NCBI RefSeq assembly: GCF_024505185.1
Contig: NZ_JANIBJ010000009.1
Span: 1 to 64,000 of the forward strand
Direction: 5' to 3'
Source: Methylomonas subterranea
GTDB taxonomy: Bacteria; Pseudomonadota; Gammaproteobacteria; Methylococcales; Methylomonadaceae
DNA length: 64,000 nt
In this document: positions 47,872-57,362 of the stretch, piece by piece
Layout of the letters: every line of letters begins with the position of its first letter
How positions within the stretch are numbered: position 1 is the stretch's first letter
Notes under the pieces: model-generated
Databases searched by the model: none
What the model saw: only the letters and a program-made list of their open reading frames with translations
What the model was told of the DNA's origin: nothing
Made by a program: the position numbers and the translations under genes

Positions 47872-48813
47872 TTACGGGGTTAAGGAACGGTGCAGGCTGA
47901 TCAATTGCTCGGGGGTGGTCACGAAGGGCCTGAGCAGATTATTGATTTGTATCCTGCCCGGGTTGCTGACGACTTTACGGTCCGCATCCAGTTGAATGCG
48001 GATGCGAGCCAGCAAGGTTTGGGCGGCCAAGGTTTCCTTGGTCAGCATGTCCAGGGGGTTCTTACCGGCACCCAGGGCATGCAGCATGGCGGCGTTCAAA
48101 TTCAACAGGCCGCCGTTATCGGCGTGAGCGGTCAAATAGGTTTGTTCCTCCGGATTCAGCGCGGCGGCCGGATCTTCGGGAGCCCGGCCATGCAGGTGAC
48201 CAGCCCGCAAGGGCTCCAGATAGGCCGGCGGCCCCCAGGGCGCAAATACCGGGTCGTCTATCAGGGGTTTTTCCGCAATCAGGTCCAGCAGAATGCAATC
48301 CTTCAGGCGGCTGGGCCGCACCGGATCGGTACCGGCATTGAGCTTGGTTGCCATGACCGGTTGCAGCGCGCTGGGCTGTTCCTGGTAACGAAACACCACT
48401 TTCAGCCACAAACTGTTATCGCCGCCGTCGAAACCGCCGTTGGCCGCCTGCCAGATGCGGTTTTTATCGCAGTGCGCTTCCAGCCAGTCTTTCAGGTTGA
48501 TGCAATAGGCTTCGTGCGAACTGACCTCGCGGCCCAGGCCATCGATACCGATGCCCGGCGACACCATCAGTTTGGTCTGAATATGCTGATCGGCATTTTC
48601 CGCTTCTTCGGCCTCCAGGCTCACCACCAGTCCGGACAAGGTACCGTAACCGTGCAGCCAATATTGATGCCGCACCAGCCGCCGGCGGTGGTAATCCTGT
48701 TCGCTGCTGGTGGCTTCGACCCCAAGCAGCATGCCGGGCTCGAACACTACCCGTTTCAAGGCTTGTTCGAACTGGCCGTCGCCGATCAGGCTTTGGTCTT
48801 GCATTGCGGTCAT
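47872..48813 (-). CDS. CIS-locus protein with shared N-terminal module, copy 1 (313 aa)
   Basis: The shortest of three consecutive paralogues. FEPGMLLGVEATSSEQDYHR and RRLVRHQYWLHGYGTLSGLV match the module start, followed by KLMVSPGIGIDGLGREV. The C-terminal 150 residues are helical. The start at 48813 is chosen because a Shine-Dalgarno (AGGAG) lies 8 bases upstream and the upstream frame to 48870 lies in the previous gene. It starts 1 base after the stop of the gpI-like gene. Confidence 0.75.
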   Translation of the reverse strand: MTAMQDQSLIGDGQFEQALKRVVFEPGMLLGVEATSSEQDYHRRRLVRHQYWLHGYGTLSGLVVSLEAEEAENADQHIQTKLMVSPGIGIDGLGREVSSHEAYCINLKDWLEAHCDKNRIWQAANGGFDGGDNSLWLKVVFRYQEQPSALQPVMATKLNAGTDPVRPSRLKDCILLDLIAEKPLIDDPVFAPWGPPAYLEPLRAGHLHGRAPEDPAAALNPEEQTYLTAHADNGGLLNLNAAMLHALGAGKNPLDMLTKETLAAQTLLARIRIQLDADRKVVSNPGRIQINNLLRPFVTTPEQLISLHRSLTP

Positions 48814-48814
48814 G

Positions 48815-51217
48815 TCAGTCTCCTGAGTTTTCGGTTTCGGGTGCGGTCGCCAGTTCCGGCGCCAAGGCAATGGGGTTTTGCAACAAGCCGTCGCGGCCCA
48901 GACGGATGCGATCCAAAATCAGCTTTTTCCAGGCCGGCGTGCGTTGCAGATAACTGTCGATTTGCAGCAACGGCGACAAACCCGGCACGAAGGCATAATC
49001 GCTGGTCCTGACGGCCCATTGCAGATGGGCGGGCAATTGCCGCCGCAGGATCTGTTCCACGCCGTTCCGTTGCTCGGCGGCCGGGCCGTGCAATATCACG
49101 CTCAGCCGGTGGCTGTAACGGTCGAAAAACTCGGCGACGACGCGCCGGTCGTCGGCACTGTCCCGGATCAGGTCAGGCGCCAGCAAGGCCAGGAATTCCC
49201 GCGCGTTGTCGGCGCTTAATATCAGACTGTCGCCGACGATGCTGTTGCCGCTTTGGCCGGTGCCCAGGGTCAAGGGATGTCGGTCGTCGCTCAAATCCAG
49301 CCCCAAAATGGTGGCCAGCGTGCGGCGCAGGCGAAAATGCTCCACCGGAATCACTTGGCCGCGGCTGACGCCGCCGTCGGTGGCGATGTCCAACGCCAGA
49401 CACAGGCCGGCCATGGTACCGCGCTGGCGTTGCAACTGGCCGCTGAAACTCAGCCAGTCGCGTTGGCGCCGCATCGGCCAATGTTCGGGCAATTCCACGC
49501 CCAACATGCCGGCCAGGGTCTGCAATTGCTCGGCCGGCGCGGATTGCGGGTCGATCAGCATTTCGCCGGCGCCGATGCGGTCTTCGATGGGCGTCAACTG
49601 GCCCTCGAAGGCAGCCAGCAGGCGTTCGCGAAAATCGGCGCCGTTGGCCGGACGCAAATCTCCTTCCAGCGGCCGTTCCTGTTGCTGAAAATGGCGCGGC
49701 AAATAGTGTTGCTGCCAGGAAAAACGCGGCATATGGACGCGGATGGCATGAATGGCCGGCGTATGCCGGCCGTCGCCATCCATTTGCAGTTTCAGTTGTA
49801 AAAAGCGGCCGCGCAATTCCCGGCAGGCGCCGGACCGGCGCTGCAACAGAATCTGATACAAGCCCTGGTAAGGCTGTTGCGGAGTTTTCCAGCCGGCGTA
49901 AAACGGTAATTCCGAGGCTTGCGGCAGCCACAGGGGTTCGGGCTGCAATTGCCATTCGGCGGCGGATTTGCCGTCGGTTTCATCGTAGGCGCGGGCATAC
50001 AGGCGCAAGCCGCAACCGGCAGGAATACAGGCTTCCAGATACAAACGGTGCCAGAGCAAATCCGGCGTGCCGGCATCCAGCGGTTTATCCAGTATGCAGA
50101 CGCCGTTGCGCGGAAAGCGGGCCTGCGGCAACGGCAGCAGCGGCATGGGGCCTTGGGCGGATTGATAGCGGGTTTTACCGTCCAGGCCCACCATGAAACG
50201 CGGCGACTCCAACGACAGCATCCGGTAACGTTCGCCGTCCAGGCGCGCCGTGCCTTGCCGGCTGTCCAGTATCACCACCGGACAATCCCATTGCCCTTGG
50301 CCGGTCTGCGGCGGCTTGGGCACCAGCAAGGCCAGCCGCCGCGGCGCCACCGCCGAACAATCGACGGCAAACGGCAACTCCTCCGGCAACGCCACCTCCA
50401 GCAGCGGCTGATCGGCATCGTCGCTCAAGGCCCGGATCAACAAATGCTGCCGATAAGCCCCCGCCGTTTGCCGGTAAACCAACAGATACAAATAGTCGGC
50501 GTCTACGCACATCGCCAGCAGGCCGTCGTAAAACTCGGCGTCCCGGCGCCATTGCTGTTGCAGGGCCTGCGGGTTGGCGCTGAGCGGATAAAATCCCAAG
50601 GCCGGCGGATGATAGGGTTGCGGCAAAGGCTCGCCTTGCGCCATGGCAATGGCGGCTTGCGGATTGCCGTCGGCATCGGTATATCGGCCCGCCAGCCAGA
50701 CCCGCCGCCGGCTATCCACGCACAGCCGCTCCGGAACAAAATCCAGCGCGCAACGCTGTTGCCAGCGGCGTTGCAAATCCATTGCGACCAGCGCGTTTTC
50801 GGCGCCGGAAGCCGCCAGAGCCACGAGACTGCCGCCGCCAACATGCAAATCCACGAACCGGCTGAAATCCGGCGCCAGCACCGGCGCCAAGCTCAATTGG
50901 TCTATGGTTTGGGCATCCGGGTTGTCGCTACTGGCCCGCACATCCCGCCACTGGCTGCTTTGCCAATCCGCCTTGACCTGAAAGCGCTTGCCGTCCGCGC
51001 CGATGGCGCCGATCTGGCCGTGCTTGTCCATCACCCGCGCCGGTGCGTTGGTCCAGGCCGACAGGGCCTGTTCCGGCGTGGGCCGCGGAAAAAAATGCGC
51101 CTGCTGCTGTTCCAGTCTGAAGGCCTGCTGGCGGCCGTCCCAGACGAACTTCAACGAGCGGCTGGTAAAGTCGCCGGCCGTTTTGAGCACTAAAAACGAG
51201 CTGCGGTTGCTGTCCAT
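48815..51217 (-). CDS. gpI-like baseplate protein with N-terminal propeller-like region (Afp12-type position)
   Basis: An 800-residue protein. Residues 1-480 look like a beta-propeller or lectin-like region, with repeated LxVDxxxRVWLAG, LLAMCVDADYLYLLV and VILDSRQGTARLDG blades. Residues about 525-780 match the phage tail protein (P2 gpI-like) domain: FRERLLAAFEGQLTPIEDRI, LQTLAGMLGVELPEHWP and QRGTMAGLCLALDIATDGG. In phage tails gpI joins the baseplate wedge to fibres. It starts 4 bases after the baseplate J gene. The N-terminal extension is much longer than P2 gpI and could contact a surface or target. Confidence 0.82.
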   Translation of the reverse strand: MDSNRSSFLVLKTAGDFTSRSLKFVWDGRQQAFRLEQQQAHFFPRPTPEQALSAWTNAPARVMDKHGQIGAIGADGKRFQVKADWQSSQWRDVRASSDNPDAQTIDQLSLAPVLAPDFSRFVDLHVGGGSLVALAASGAENALVAMDLQRRWQQRCALDFVPERLCVDSRRRVWLAGRYTDADGNPQAAIAMAQGEPLPQPYHPPALGFYPLSANPQALQQQWRRDAEFYDGLLAMCVDADYLYLLVYRQTAGAYRQHLLIRALSDDADQPLLEVALPEELPFAVDCSAVAPRRLALLVPKPPQTGQGQWDCPVVILDSRQGTARLDGERYRMLSLESPRFMVGLDGKTRYQSAQGPMPLLPLPQARFPRNGVCILDKPLDAGTPDLLWHRLYLEACIPAGCGLRLYARAYDETDGKSAAEWQLQPEPLWLPQASELPFYAGWKTPQQPYQGLYQILLQRRSGACRELRGRFLQLKLQMDGDGRHTPAIHAIRVHMPRFSWQQHYLPRHFQQQERPLEGDLRPANGADFRERLLAAFEGQLTPIEDRIGAGEMLIDPQSAPAEQLQTLAGMLGVELPEHWPMRRQRDWLSFSGQLQRQRGTMAGLCLALDIATDGGVSRGQVIPVEHFRLRRTLATILGLDLSDDRHPLTLGTGQSGNSIVGDSLILSADNAREFLALLAPDLIRDSADDRRVVAEFFDRYSHRLSVILHGPAAEQRNGVEQILRRQLPAHLQWAVRTSDYAFVPGLSPLLQIDSYLQRTPAWKKLILDRIRLGRDGLLQNPIALAPELATAPETENSGD

Positions 51218-51221
51218 GGTC

Positions 51222-53396
51222 TTAACAAATGTCCGGAATCACGGGAGTCGGAATCCAGTCATTGATGGCTTCCCGTTCGCCGGCGCCGCTGACGATATTC
51301 GGCGCTTGCGGCGCTTCGCCGGGGCTGTCGGCTTGCGGCTTGATGCCGACCAGCTCCGGCAATTGCCAAGCTTGCAAAGCCAGACTTTGGCCCTCGCTCA
51401 GGGTCAACCACTGGCCGCCGTTGTTACGCGCATACAGCAATAATCCGCCCACGGCCCGCACGCCGGCCACCCGGCCGGCCACGGTGCGCAATTCGTTGAC
51501 GTCCACGGCCTGGCCCAGGGGCCAACCCCGGCCGTTGCGGCCGCCGGGCGCCAGCGGCCACAAAAAATTCAGCAGGCTTTGTTCCACGGCCCGATAAACC
51601 TGCTGGCGGGTTTGCGGGTCTTGCTCGCGCAGCGGCACCGCCAGCGCCACTTGCACATATTCGGGGCTCAACACATACAGCTCGGTACCCAACAGGCAGC
51701 GTTCGCTCAAATAGGCATACACGTCTTTCAACAGGCCTACGCTGGTGCGCGGAAAAGCGCCGATAGCTTGCTCGGCCGGCGGCAGCACGAATACGCTGAC
51801 CACGCCGGGCACCTCGAAACGGGCGGTAGCCAGACTGGAACCCGGCAAAAAGCCGCTCAGCAGTTCGGCTTTCGCCACCGGATTGACCGGATTGTCCAGG
51901 GCCAGCCGGGTGAAATCGTCGCGGGTCACGGCCCGGTTGCGGTGGCTTAAAAACGCGGCGATGCGCTGCTCCATTTGGCTGACCGTTTCGGCGTCGATGC
52001 CGCCGGCGGTCGGAAAATCCTGCCGCACCTGTAAGCCGGCGGCGGCATTTTCCAAGACACTCAGGCTGCCGGCCGGCAGATTGCCGGCCGCGCCGCCGCC
52101 GTGCCGGTAGTACGCGGCACGAACCCGTTTGCCGCGGCCCGGCAGTTTGCCGCGAAAACCGTCGCCGAAACGCAACCAGCCTTCCGCCGCGTCCAGCGTG
52201 TAGACTTTATCCTCCGCGCCGGCGGCGCCGAAATGCTCGACCCGCCGCCACGGAACATATTGGCCGTTTTCTTCCACGTCTATTTGCGCGGATTCGGCGT
52301 CGATGTTCTGTTGCGGAAAGGCCAAAAGTTGATCCGGCTGGCCGGTCGCCAAACCCAGCATCACATCGCGTTCCACGCCCTGCCCTATCACGTCCACCGC
52401 ATTGACGGCCAGATAGCCGAGAACCAGATCGGGTTGTTCCGGACAGCGCAGCCGCAGCCAGAACAGCATTTGCTCCGGCTTGGTAACGCCGGGCTGCTCC
52501 GGCGGGCTGTTGCGCAAGCCGGCGTTTGCCGGATCGTCCGGCAGAAACGGCTGCAACAGCGAGGTATCCTTCGGCAAGCGCAGCCTGACCACGCCCGGCC
52601 GGCGGGCACCGTTGGAACTGTCGGCCAATTGTTCCAGCGGCAGATAATCGAAATCGCTGACGCCTGTTTGCCGCCAGGCCAGCTCCCATAACAAATTACG
52701 CGGCAAGGGCTGGCTTTCCCGTTCGGCAAGCAAATCGTCGGCCGGGGCGATGCCGATGTTCAAGGTAATGCCGGCCAGATTTTTCACCAGCTCGGTTTTT
52801 TGGGCGACCAGCGGTAACGGCAGGCTAAAACCCAGGTACAAGGCCTGATCCACGGTAGCGGCCAAATCCATGCTATCCCGGCCCGGCAGCAAGTGGCGGG
52901 GCCGGAATGGTATCGCGGCATTGCCTGCCGGCGACGTCAATTGCAATTGTTCCGCCGTGACGCCGAACTCGGCCAATTGGGCGGCACTGACGGTTTCCTT
53001 GCAGACCACGTCCAGCAGCAGCGGCGTGGGTTGCAAGTCGCCGACCGTACTGAAGCTTTCCGCGCCGGCCGGCAAGCGGCTTTCGGCCGGAATGACGGCG
53101 GCCGGATTGGCGCCGCGCTTGCGAGTGGCGTCTATGCAAACCAGTCCCCTGGCCGGCAGCGCCGGCCGGCGGGGTATTTGCAGCAGATTCAGGAAGGCCT
53201 GGCGCTGCCGTTCCGGAATCAGGTTGGCGCGATACAGTATGGTTTCGGTCAACCAGGCGAAGACATCCACCAGGGCGTGTACCGGGTCGCCCGGCACGAT
53301 TTGGGTCAGCTCCGGCAAGCTGTGCAACAGGCGCGCCTTGGCTTCTTCCACCAATTCATCGAAACGACGGTCGTCGAGATTGATCATGGGTTTCAT
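51222..53396 (-). CDS. Baseplate assembly protein J-like (Afp11-type)
   Basis: A 724-residue wedge protein of the P2 gpJ / T4 gp6 class. The N-terminus LDDRRFDELVEEAKARLLHS, LTQIVPGDPVHALVDVFAWLTETILYR is the gpJ start. The middle holds LRFGDGFRGKLPGRGKRVRAAY and GGGAAGNLPAGSL, the canonical J block, then MEQRIAAFLSHRNRAVTRDDF. The ATG at 53396 has AGGTG 5 bases upstream. The longer frame to 53516 would run into the gp25 gene. Confidence 0.93.
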   Translation of the reverse strand: MKPMINLDDRRFDELVEEAKARLLHSLPELTQIVPGDPVHALVDVFAWLTETILYRANLIPERQRQAFLNLLQIPRRPALPARGLVCIDATRKRGANPAAVIPAESRLPAGAESFSTVGDLQPTPLLLDVVCKETVSAAQLAEFGVTAEQLQLTSPAGNAAIPFRPRHLLPGRDSMDLAATVDQALYLGFSLPLPLVAQKTELVKNLAGITLNIGIAPADDLLAERESQPLPRNLLWELAWRQTGVSDFDYLPLEQLADSSNGARRPGVVRLRLPKDTSLLQPFLPDDPANAGLRNSPPEQPGVTKPEQMLFWLRLRCPEQPDLVLGYLAVNAVDVIGQGVERDVMLGLATGQPDQLLAFPQQNIDAESAQIDVEENGQYVPWRRVEHFGAAGAEDKVYTLDAAEGWLRFGDGFRGKLPGRGKRVRAAYYRHGGGAAGNLPAGSLSVLENAAAGLQVRQDFPTAGGIDAETVSQMEQRIAAFLSHRNRAVTRDDFTRLALDNPVNPVAKAELLSGFLPGSSLATARFEVPGVVSVFVLPPAEQAIGAFPRTSVGLLKDVYAYLSERCLLGTELYVLSPEYVQVALAVPLREQDPQTRQQVYRAVEQSLLNFLWPLAPGGRNGRGWPLGQAVDVNELRTVAGRVAGVRAVGGLLLYARNNGGQWLTLSEGQSLALQAWQLPELVGIKPQADSPGEAPQAPNIVSGAGEREAINDWIPTPVIPDIC

Positions 53397-53433
53397 AGTC
53401 ACCTGCGTATCCACGCTGCCGTGTTGAAAGTTT

Positions 53434-53829
53434 TCATGCGCCGCTAGCCAATTGCAAGGCAAAATCCACCTGCCCGGCCGCGCCGTTTTGGCGGACCCGG
53501 TAATGGATGCTGACATTGACGTAGCTGATTTGCCCCGGATCGGGCAGTACCTGCACGCTGGTCAGTTCCACCCTCGGCTCCCAACGGCTCACCCCGCGCG
53601 CCACCGCATCCTTGATCAGATTGCGGGTGGTTTCGTTATTGGGCTGGTGGATATAGTTGGACAAACCGGCGCCGAAATCGGGCCGCATCAAGCGCTCGCC
53701 CGGCCGGGTGGCCAAAATGTTCCAGATCACCTGACGGATGCTGGGATTGTCTTCGGCAAATCGCAAGCGGCCGTTATCCAGTTCGATTTCCAGCGGCCAG
53801 CTGATCAAGGGCGAGAGTCGGCTGTTCAT
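53434..53829 (-). CDS. Baseplate wedge protein gp25-like (GPW/gp25, Afp9-type)
   Basis: A 131-residue gp25/lysozyme-like baseplate protein that joins sheath to baseplate. SVRQV-like IRQVIWNILATRPGERLMRP is the conserved core, with the EPR-type motif in RWEPRVELTSVQV and the C-terminal strand ISYVNVSIHYRV. The ATG at 53829 overlaps the preceding stop (ATGA). It is followed 37 bases later by baseplate J, the usual gp25-gpJ order. Confidence 0.93.
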   Translation of the reverse strand: MNSRLSPLISWPLEIELDNGRLRFAEDNPSIRQVIWNILATRPGERLMRPDFGAGLSNYIHQPNNETTRNLIKDAVARGVSRWEPRVELTSVQVLPDPGQISYVNVSIHYRVRQNGAAGQVDFALQLASGA

Positions 53830-55673
53830 TTGGGTTTGGGTATCAAAGTAATGGCGTACGGCAGCCATTGGAAAAACAGATTCAGCAGATTCAGCACTAT
53901 CATCAGCAACAGCATCGCGCAGATGGTAATCACCGGCAGGCTGAAACTGACGATCCATTCCAGGCCGAAACTATTGCCGGGTTTTTCGCTGGGAGGCATC
54001 TCCATGCCGATAGTTTTCAGCTTCTCCGCCAGATCCTTGGGGGCCACGAAGGTGGCGCCCTTGGCCAAGCCGCGTTTCAGATCGGACAACTTGGGCATTT
54101 GAATGGCTTGCGGCCGGCTGGCTTCCGGATCGAACGGCGCCGCCACCCGAAACGGTTCGCTGTTGCCGCCCCAGACGATCTGTTCGCAACCATGCGAATC
54201 CAAGTAACGCACAAACGGTTTCAGATAATAAATGTCGTTTTGATTTTGCTGATAGCGCGGAATTTGCAGGCTGTCCACATAATCCCGGGTCAGGGCCGTC
54301 GAACGCTCGAACAGCAGCTCCCGCAAGCGCATGGCTTGCGCCTCGTCGAAAAACAGCTGCCAATCTCCGGCTACATTGACGAATAAATCGGCCACATCCT
54401 GGTCGCTACTGGCCTTGGTCAATAATGCAGCCTTGTTGGTATCGAAGTAATTTTGCAGGCTTTGCAGTTTAAAATTGCCGCTATCGGACAAGTAACTTTG
54501 CAAGGCATGCAGGCTGACATCCGCCGCGACTATGCTGGCTTGCAAAGCAGAGAGTGCCGCGTGCGCGGTCGGATTGGGCAGAATGCTTTTGGCCAATGTC
54601 GATACGCCGGCCAGCCATTGCAGCGCTTGCGCGGCATCGGCCGTCAGGCGCGCCGGGGTCAAATCGTCCGCCTCGGCAAATTCCGGATACGGCAACAGCG
54701 GCAAGCGGCCTCGAGCGGCTGTCAAGGCCGCGAGCGTGTCGGCGCCGAACGGCGCCAACGCATCGGCCAGCTCGAGGCAGCGTTGTCCGACCAGGGCCAG
54801 GGCTTGCCGGCATTGCTGATAACGGTTGCGCTGCGGCAAGCGGTAAAAATGCAGGCCGACGAAAAAGGCGTTCAGCGCCGAATTGGCGCCGATGCCGGCG
54901 TCCAGCAATTGGTAGCGGCTCACCAGCTGATTGACCAGTTCGATCAAGGCCGGTTTGGCCACGCCGTCGCGCAGCACATGGCCATCGCCGCGTTTCCAGA
55001 GCGCGGCTTGGTTGGCCGGCAAATCCCGGCGCCCAAACGGCCACGGCAAGCCGTCGACGAAATAGTCGGCGGCGACGCGCTTCTCCAGCAGTTCATTGGC
55101 TACCGAGCCCGACAAAGGTAGATAACCGTACAGCAGGGTGTGTTTGCGCTGCCTGCCGTCGGCCGCGGTGGCGGTGATCAATTGGGCATGCAAGGGATAG
55201 GTTTCCTCGCCGCTGGGCAAAGGCTCCGGTAGGCGCGGGCGAATCAGACCTTGCCGGCGCAATTGCCGCGCCCGGTCCGGATCGTCGTCCGCCGTATCGC
55301 CGCTTTGCCAGCCCCGGGCCGCGCCGTTGCTTTGCAGCCAACGGCCGCCGTCGCGCCGGCGCACCACGAATCCGGCCGAAGCGATGTTTTGCGGATTGAA
55401 GGGCGGATTGCCGAAGCTGTCGCAGGCCACTTCGCAACTGACCATGTAAAACGTTCTATGCACCGGCAAGCGCAACCAAGGCAGGCTTTTGTCGTCGGCG
55501 AAACGGTCTTCGAAACGCCAGGCCTGCGCCCGATTGCCTTGCAGCGTGCCTTGCCGCATGGCCTGTAAATGGCGGGTGACGAAATCCTCGTCCAGGTAAC
55601 GGTGTATCAGCGTGCCGTCTTCCCGGTCGGCATAATAAGGCGCCCGCAGCACGGGCTTATGTAGCGCTACCAT
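53826..55673 (-). CDS. CIS-locus protein with C-terminal membrane segment (615 aa, unknown)
   Basis: Not a family I can name. The start at 55673 (MVALHKPVLRAPYYADRED) overlaps the spike gene stop by a few bases. An in-frame extension to 55736 lies inside that gene. The body (residues 1-560) is mixed with a helical middle (LNAFFVGLHFYRL, ALVGQRCLELADALAPFG). The last 40 residues hold a long hydrophobic stretch (FSLPVITICAMLLLMIVLNL then LNLFFQWLPYAITLI) and a basic end. Such a tail suggests membrane anchoring, uncommon for a particle protein. It sits between spike and gp25. Confidence 0.75.
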   Translation of the reverse strand: MVALHKPVLRAPYYADREDGTLIHRYLDEDFVTRHLQAMRQGTLQGNRAQAWRFEDRFADDKSLPWLRLPVHRTFYMVSCEVACDSFGNPPFNPQNIASAGFVVRRRDGGRWLQSNGAARGWQSGDTADDDPDRARQLRRQGLIRPRLPEPLPSGEETYPLHAQLITATAADGRQRKHTLLYGYLPLSGSVANELLEKRVAADYFVDGLPWPFGRRDLPANQAALWKRGDGHVLRDGVAKPALIELVNQLVSRYQLLDAGIGANSALNAFFVGLHFYRLPQRNRYQQCRQALALVGQRCLELADALAPFGADTLAALTAARGRLPLLPYPEFAEADDLTPARLTADAAQALQWLAGVSTLAKSILPNPTAHAALSALQASIVAADVSLHALQSYLSDSGNFKLQSLQNYFDTNKAALLTKASSDQDVADLFVNVAGDWQLFFDEAQAMRLRELLFERSTALTRDYVDSLQIPRYQQNQNDIYYLKPFVRYLDSHGCEQIVWGGNSEPFRVAAPFDPEASRPQAIQMPKLSDLKRGLAKGATFVAPKDLAEKLKTIGMEMPPSEKPGNSFGLEWIVSFSLPVITICAMLLLMIVLNLLNLFFQWLPYAITLIPKPK

Positions 55674-56314
55674 ATATTCCCCGCTCCCGGCGTATAACTG
55701 CTGGAAACCACCGCATTGCTGATCAGGGTGTCGCATTTGACCACCCCGGAAAATTTGCTCATGCCGGCCTCCACTTCCACCATGCCGGCCGAGACTTTCA
55801 CCTGGGCCGCCGATATGCTGACCTTGGCCGAGGCGTTGATTTTGATTTCGGCGTTGCTGAACTCGATGCTTTCCGAGCCTTTTGCTATCAACACCTTGCC
55901 GCCTTCGGCTTCGCTGATCTCCAGGTGGTAGCCGCTGCTGGTTTTGATATCGATCTTCGCATCCGCGCTATCGTCGAATTTAAGTTGCGAGCCGGACGGG
56001 GTGCGGATGCAATACACGTCCTCCGCTTCGCGGGCTGCTTGCGGCTGGCTGTCGCCGCCCGACCACAGAGCGCCCATCACCACCGCCACTTCCGGACTGA
56101 TAAAGGCCAACACCACCTTTTCGTCGATTTTGGGCAACAGGCTGACGCCGTAATCCGGGCCGGCGCTGTTGGTCAATACGGCCGCCCACAATTCCATGTC
56201 GCCGACCGCCAGCCGTACCTTGATCCGGCCCCGGTTGTCCGGATCCCGATTATCCAGCACGGTGGCCAGATGCAAAGTCTGCAAGGCACCGAAAGCGTGA
56301 CCCAGGGTATTCAT
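55667..56314 (-). CDS. Spike protein, gpV/gp5-like (Afp8 C-terminal half)
   Basis: A 215-residue baseplate spike. Residues about 10-85 are the OB-fold phage_base_V domain (ATVLDNRDPDNRGRIKVRL, ELWAAVLTNSAGPDYG, PKIDEKVVLAFI and VVMGALWSG). The rest is a triple-stranded beta-helix with repeated I/V-x-I-x pairs (IEFSNAEIKINASAKVSISA, QVKVSAGMVEVEAG), ending CDTLISNAVVSSSYTPGAGN. The ATG at 56314 has GGAG about 10 bases upstream and is preferred to the GTG at 56323. No PAAR motif. Confidence 0.9.
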   Translation of the reverse strand: MNTLGHAFGALQTLHLATVLDNRDPDNRGRIKVRLAVGDMELWAAVLTNSAGPDYGVSLLPKIDEKVVLAFISPEVAVVMGALWSGGDSQPQAAREAEDVYCIRTPSGSQLKFDDSADAKIDIKTSSGYHLEISEAEGGKVLIAKGSESIEFSNAEIKINASAKVSISAAQVKVSAGMVEVEAGMSKFSGVVKCDTLISNAVVSSSYTPGAGNIW

Positions 56315-56315
56315 A

Positions 56316-57362
56316 TCAGGCACTCCAGTCGGCGCGGTTGAGTTTTAAAAAACTGCGAAAACCCAGTGCGCTATCGAAACGGTGGCCGCAGTGGACGATT
56401 TGATAACGACCGCGCAAGCGCTCGGAAACGTCGGTCAGTTCGACTTCCCGGCCCGCCGCGAACTCCACGTTGCCGGTGCAGACCGCCTCGCCGGCCAGAA
56501 AGGCCTTGGCCCGGCTACGAAACGCCGCCGAGGCCCACTTGTCGGCTTCGGCCTGGGTTTTGGCGAAGGGATGCGGAAAATAGGCCTCGCCCGGCCAGCC
56601 CAAACGATTCAGCAGGTCGCGGGCCGAAGTCGCCGAGGCCGGCGGTTGCAGGGCGGTGCCCTGGGCGGAAGCGGTTTGGTCGGCGGCCAGATCGAAACCC
56701 GCCACCTTGGCCTCTGTCGGCTGGCCGTTCAGATCGGCGATGATGCGCAAATATTCCATGCCGTCCTGCGGGCTCAAGCGCGGCGGATTGCTGTCGGCCT
56801 GTTCCGCCTTGATGCGCAATTGGCCTTGTTGCCAGCGCGCGGCAATGTCGTAGGGCGCCAGCAAGCGCTGCATGAAGGCCAGATTGCTTTCGTTGAACTG
56901 ATGCCAGTCGCCGGTCTGCGACGATACCTGGATATCGGCCGCCAAACCGGCATCGTCCGCCAGGGTTCGCAACACCTGGTCCAGGCTTTGCTCATCGAAA
57001 CGGCGGCTATGCCGTTGCCGGGCCAGTAAGTGCATTTTGTCTTCCACCAGCAACAGTATTTGCGGAGCGCCGTCGCCGTAGCGTTCTTCTATCGCGGTGA
57101 CGTCGCCGCTGAACAACGCCGGCTGGTCTTGTTCGCCCATCATGATCTCAATCGCGGCGCCGTGACCGATGTGCTGGAACACGAAACCCGGCGTTTCGGA
57201 GTCGTCCAGCCTGCCCCAGTTGATCAAGCGAATTTCGGCGTGCGCGCGGCCGGACAGCGGCTGCTGTATCGCCACATCCTTGACCGCTTCGGCCATGGCG
57301 GCGGAATCGCCGCCGTCGACGCGAAAACGCGGCCGGGCATTGATGACGGCCGCGGCCACCAT
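56316..57362 (-). CDS. gp27/gpD-like hub protein (Afp8 N-terminal half)
   Basis: A 348-residue phage late-control D-like protein that forms the baseplate hub below the spike. RPRFRVDGGDSAAMAEAVKD, FVFQHIGHGAAIEIMMG, DQPALFSGDVTAIEERYG, LLLVEDKMHLLARQRHSRRF and LRTLADDAGLAADIQV are the D-family order. The C-terminal block RGRYQIVHCGHRFD is also typical. The ATG at 57362 shares one base with the stop of the DUF5908-type gene (TGATG). In Afp the hub and spike are one protein, but here they are split into two genes. Confidence 0.88.
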   Translation of the reverse strand: MVAAAVINARPRFRVDGGDSAAMAEAVKDVAIQQPLSGRAHAEIRLINWGRLDDSETPGFVFQHIGHGAAIEIMMGEQDQPALFSGDVTAIEERYGDGAPQILLLVEDKMHLLARQRHSRRFDEQSLDQVLRTLADDAGLAADIQVSSQTGDWHQFNESNLAFMQRLLAPYDIAARWQQGQLRIKAEQADSNPPRLSPQDGMEYLRIIADLNGQPTEAKVAGFDLAADQTASAQGTALQPPASATSARDLLNRLGWPGEAYFPHPFAKTQAEADKWASAAFRSRAKAFLAGEAVCTGNVEFAAGREVELTDVSERLRGRYQIVHCGHRFDSALGFRSFLKLNRADWSA

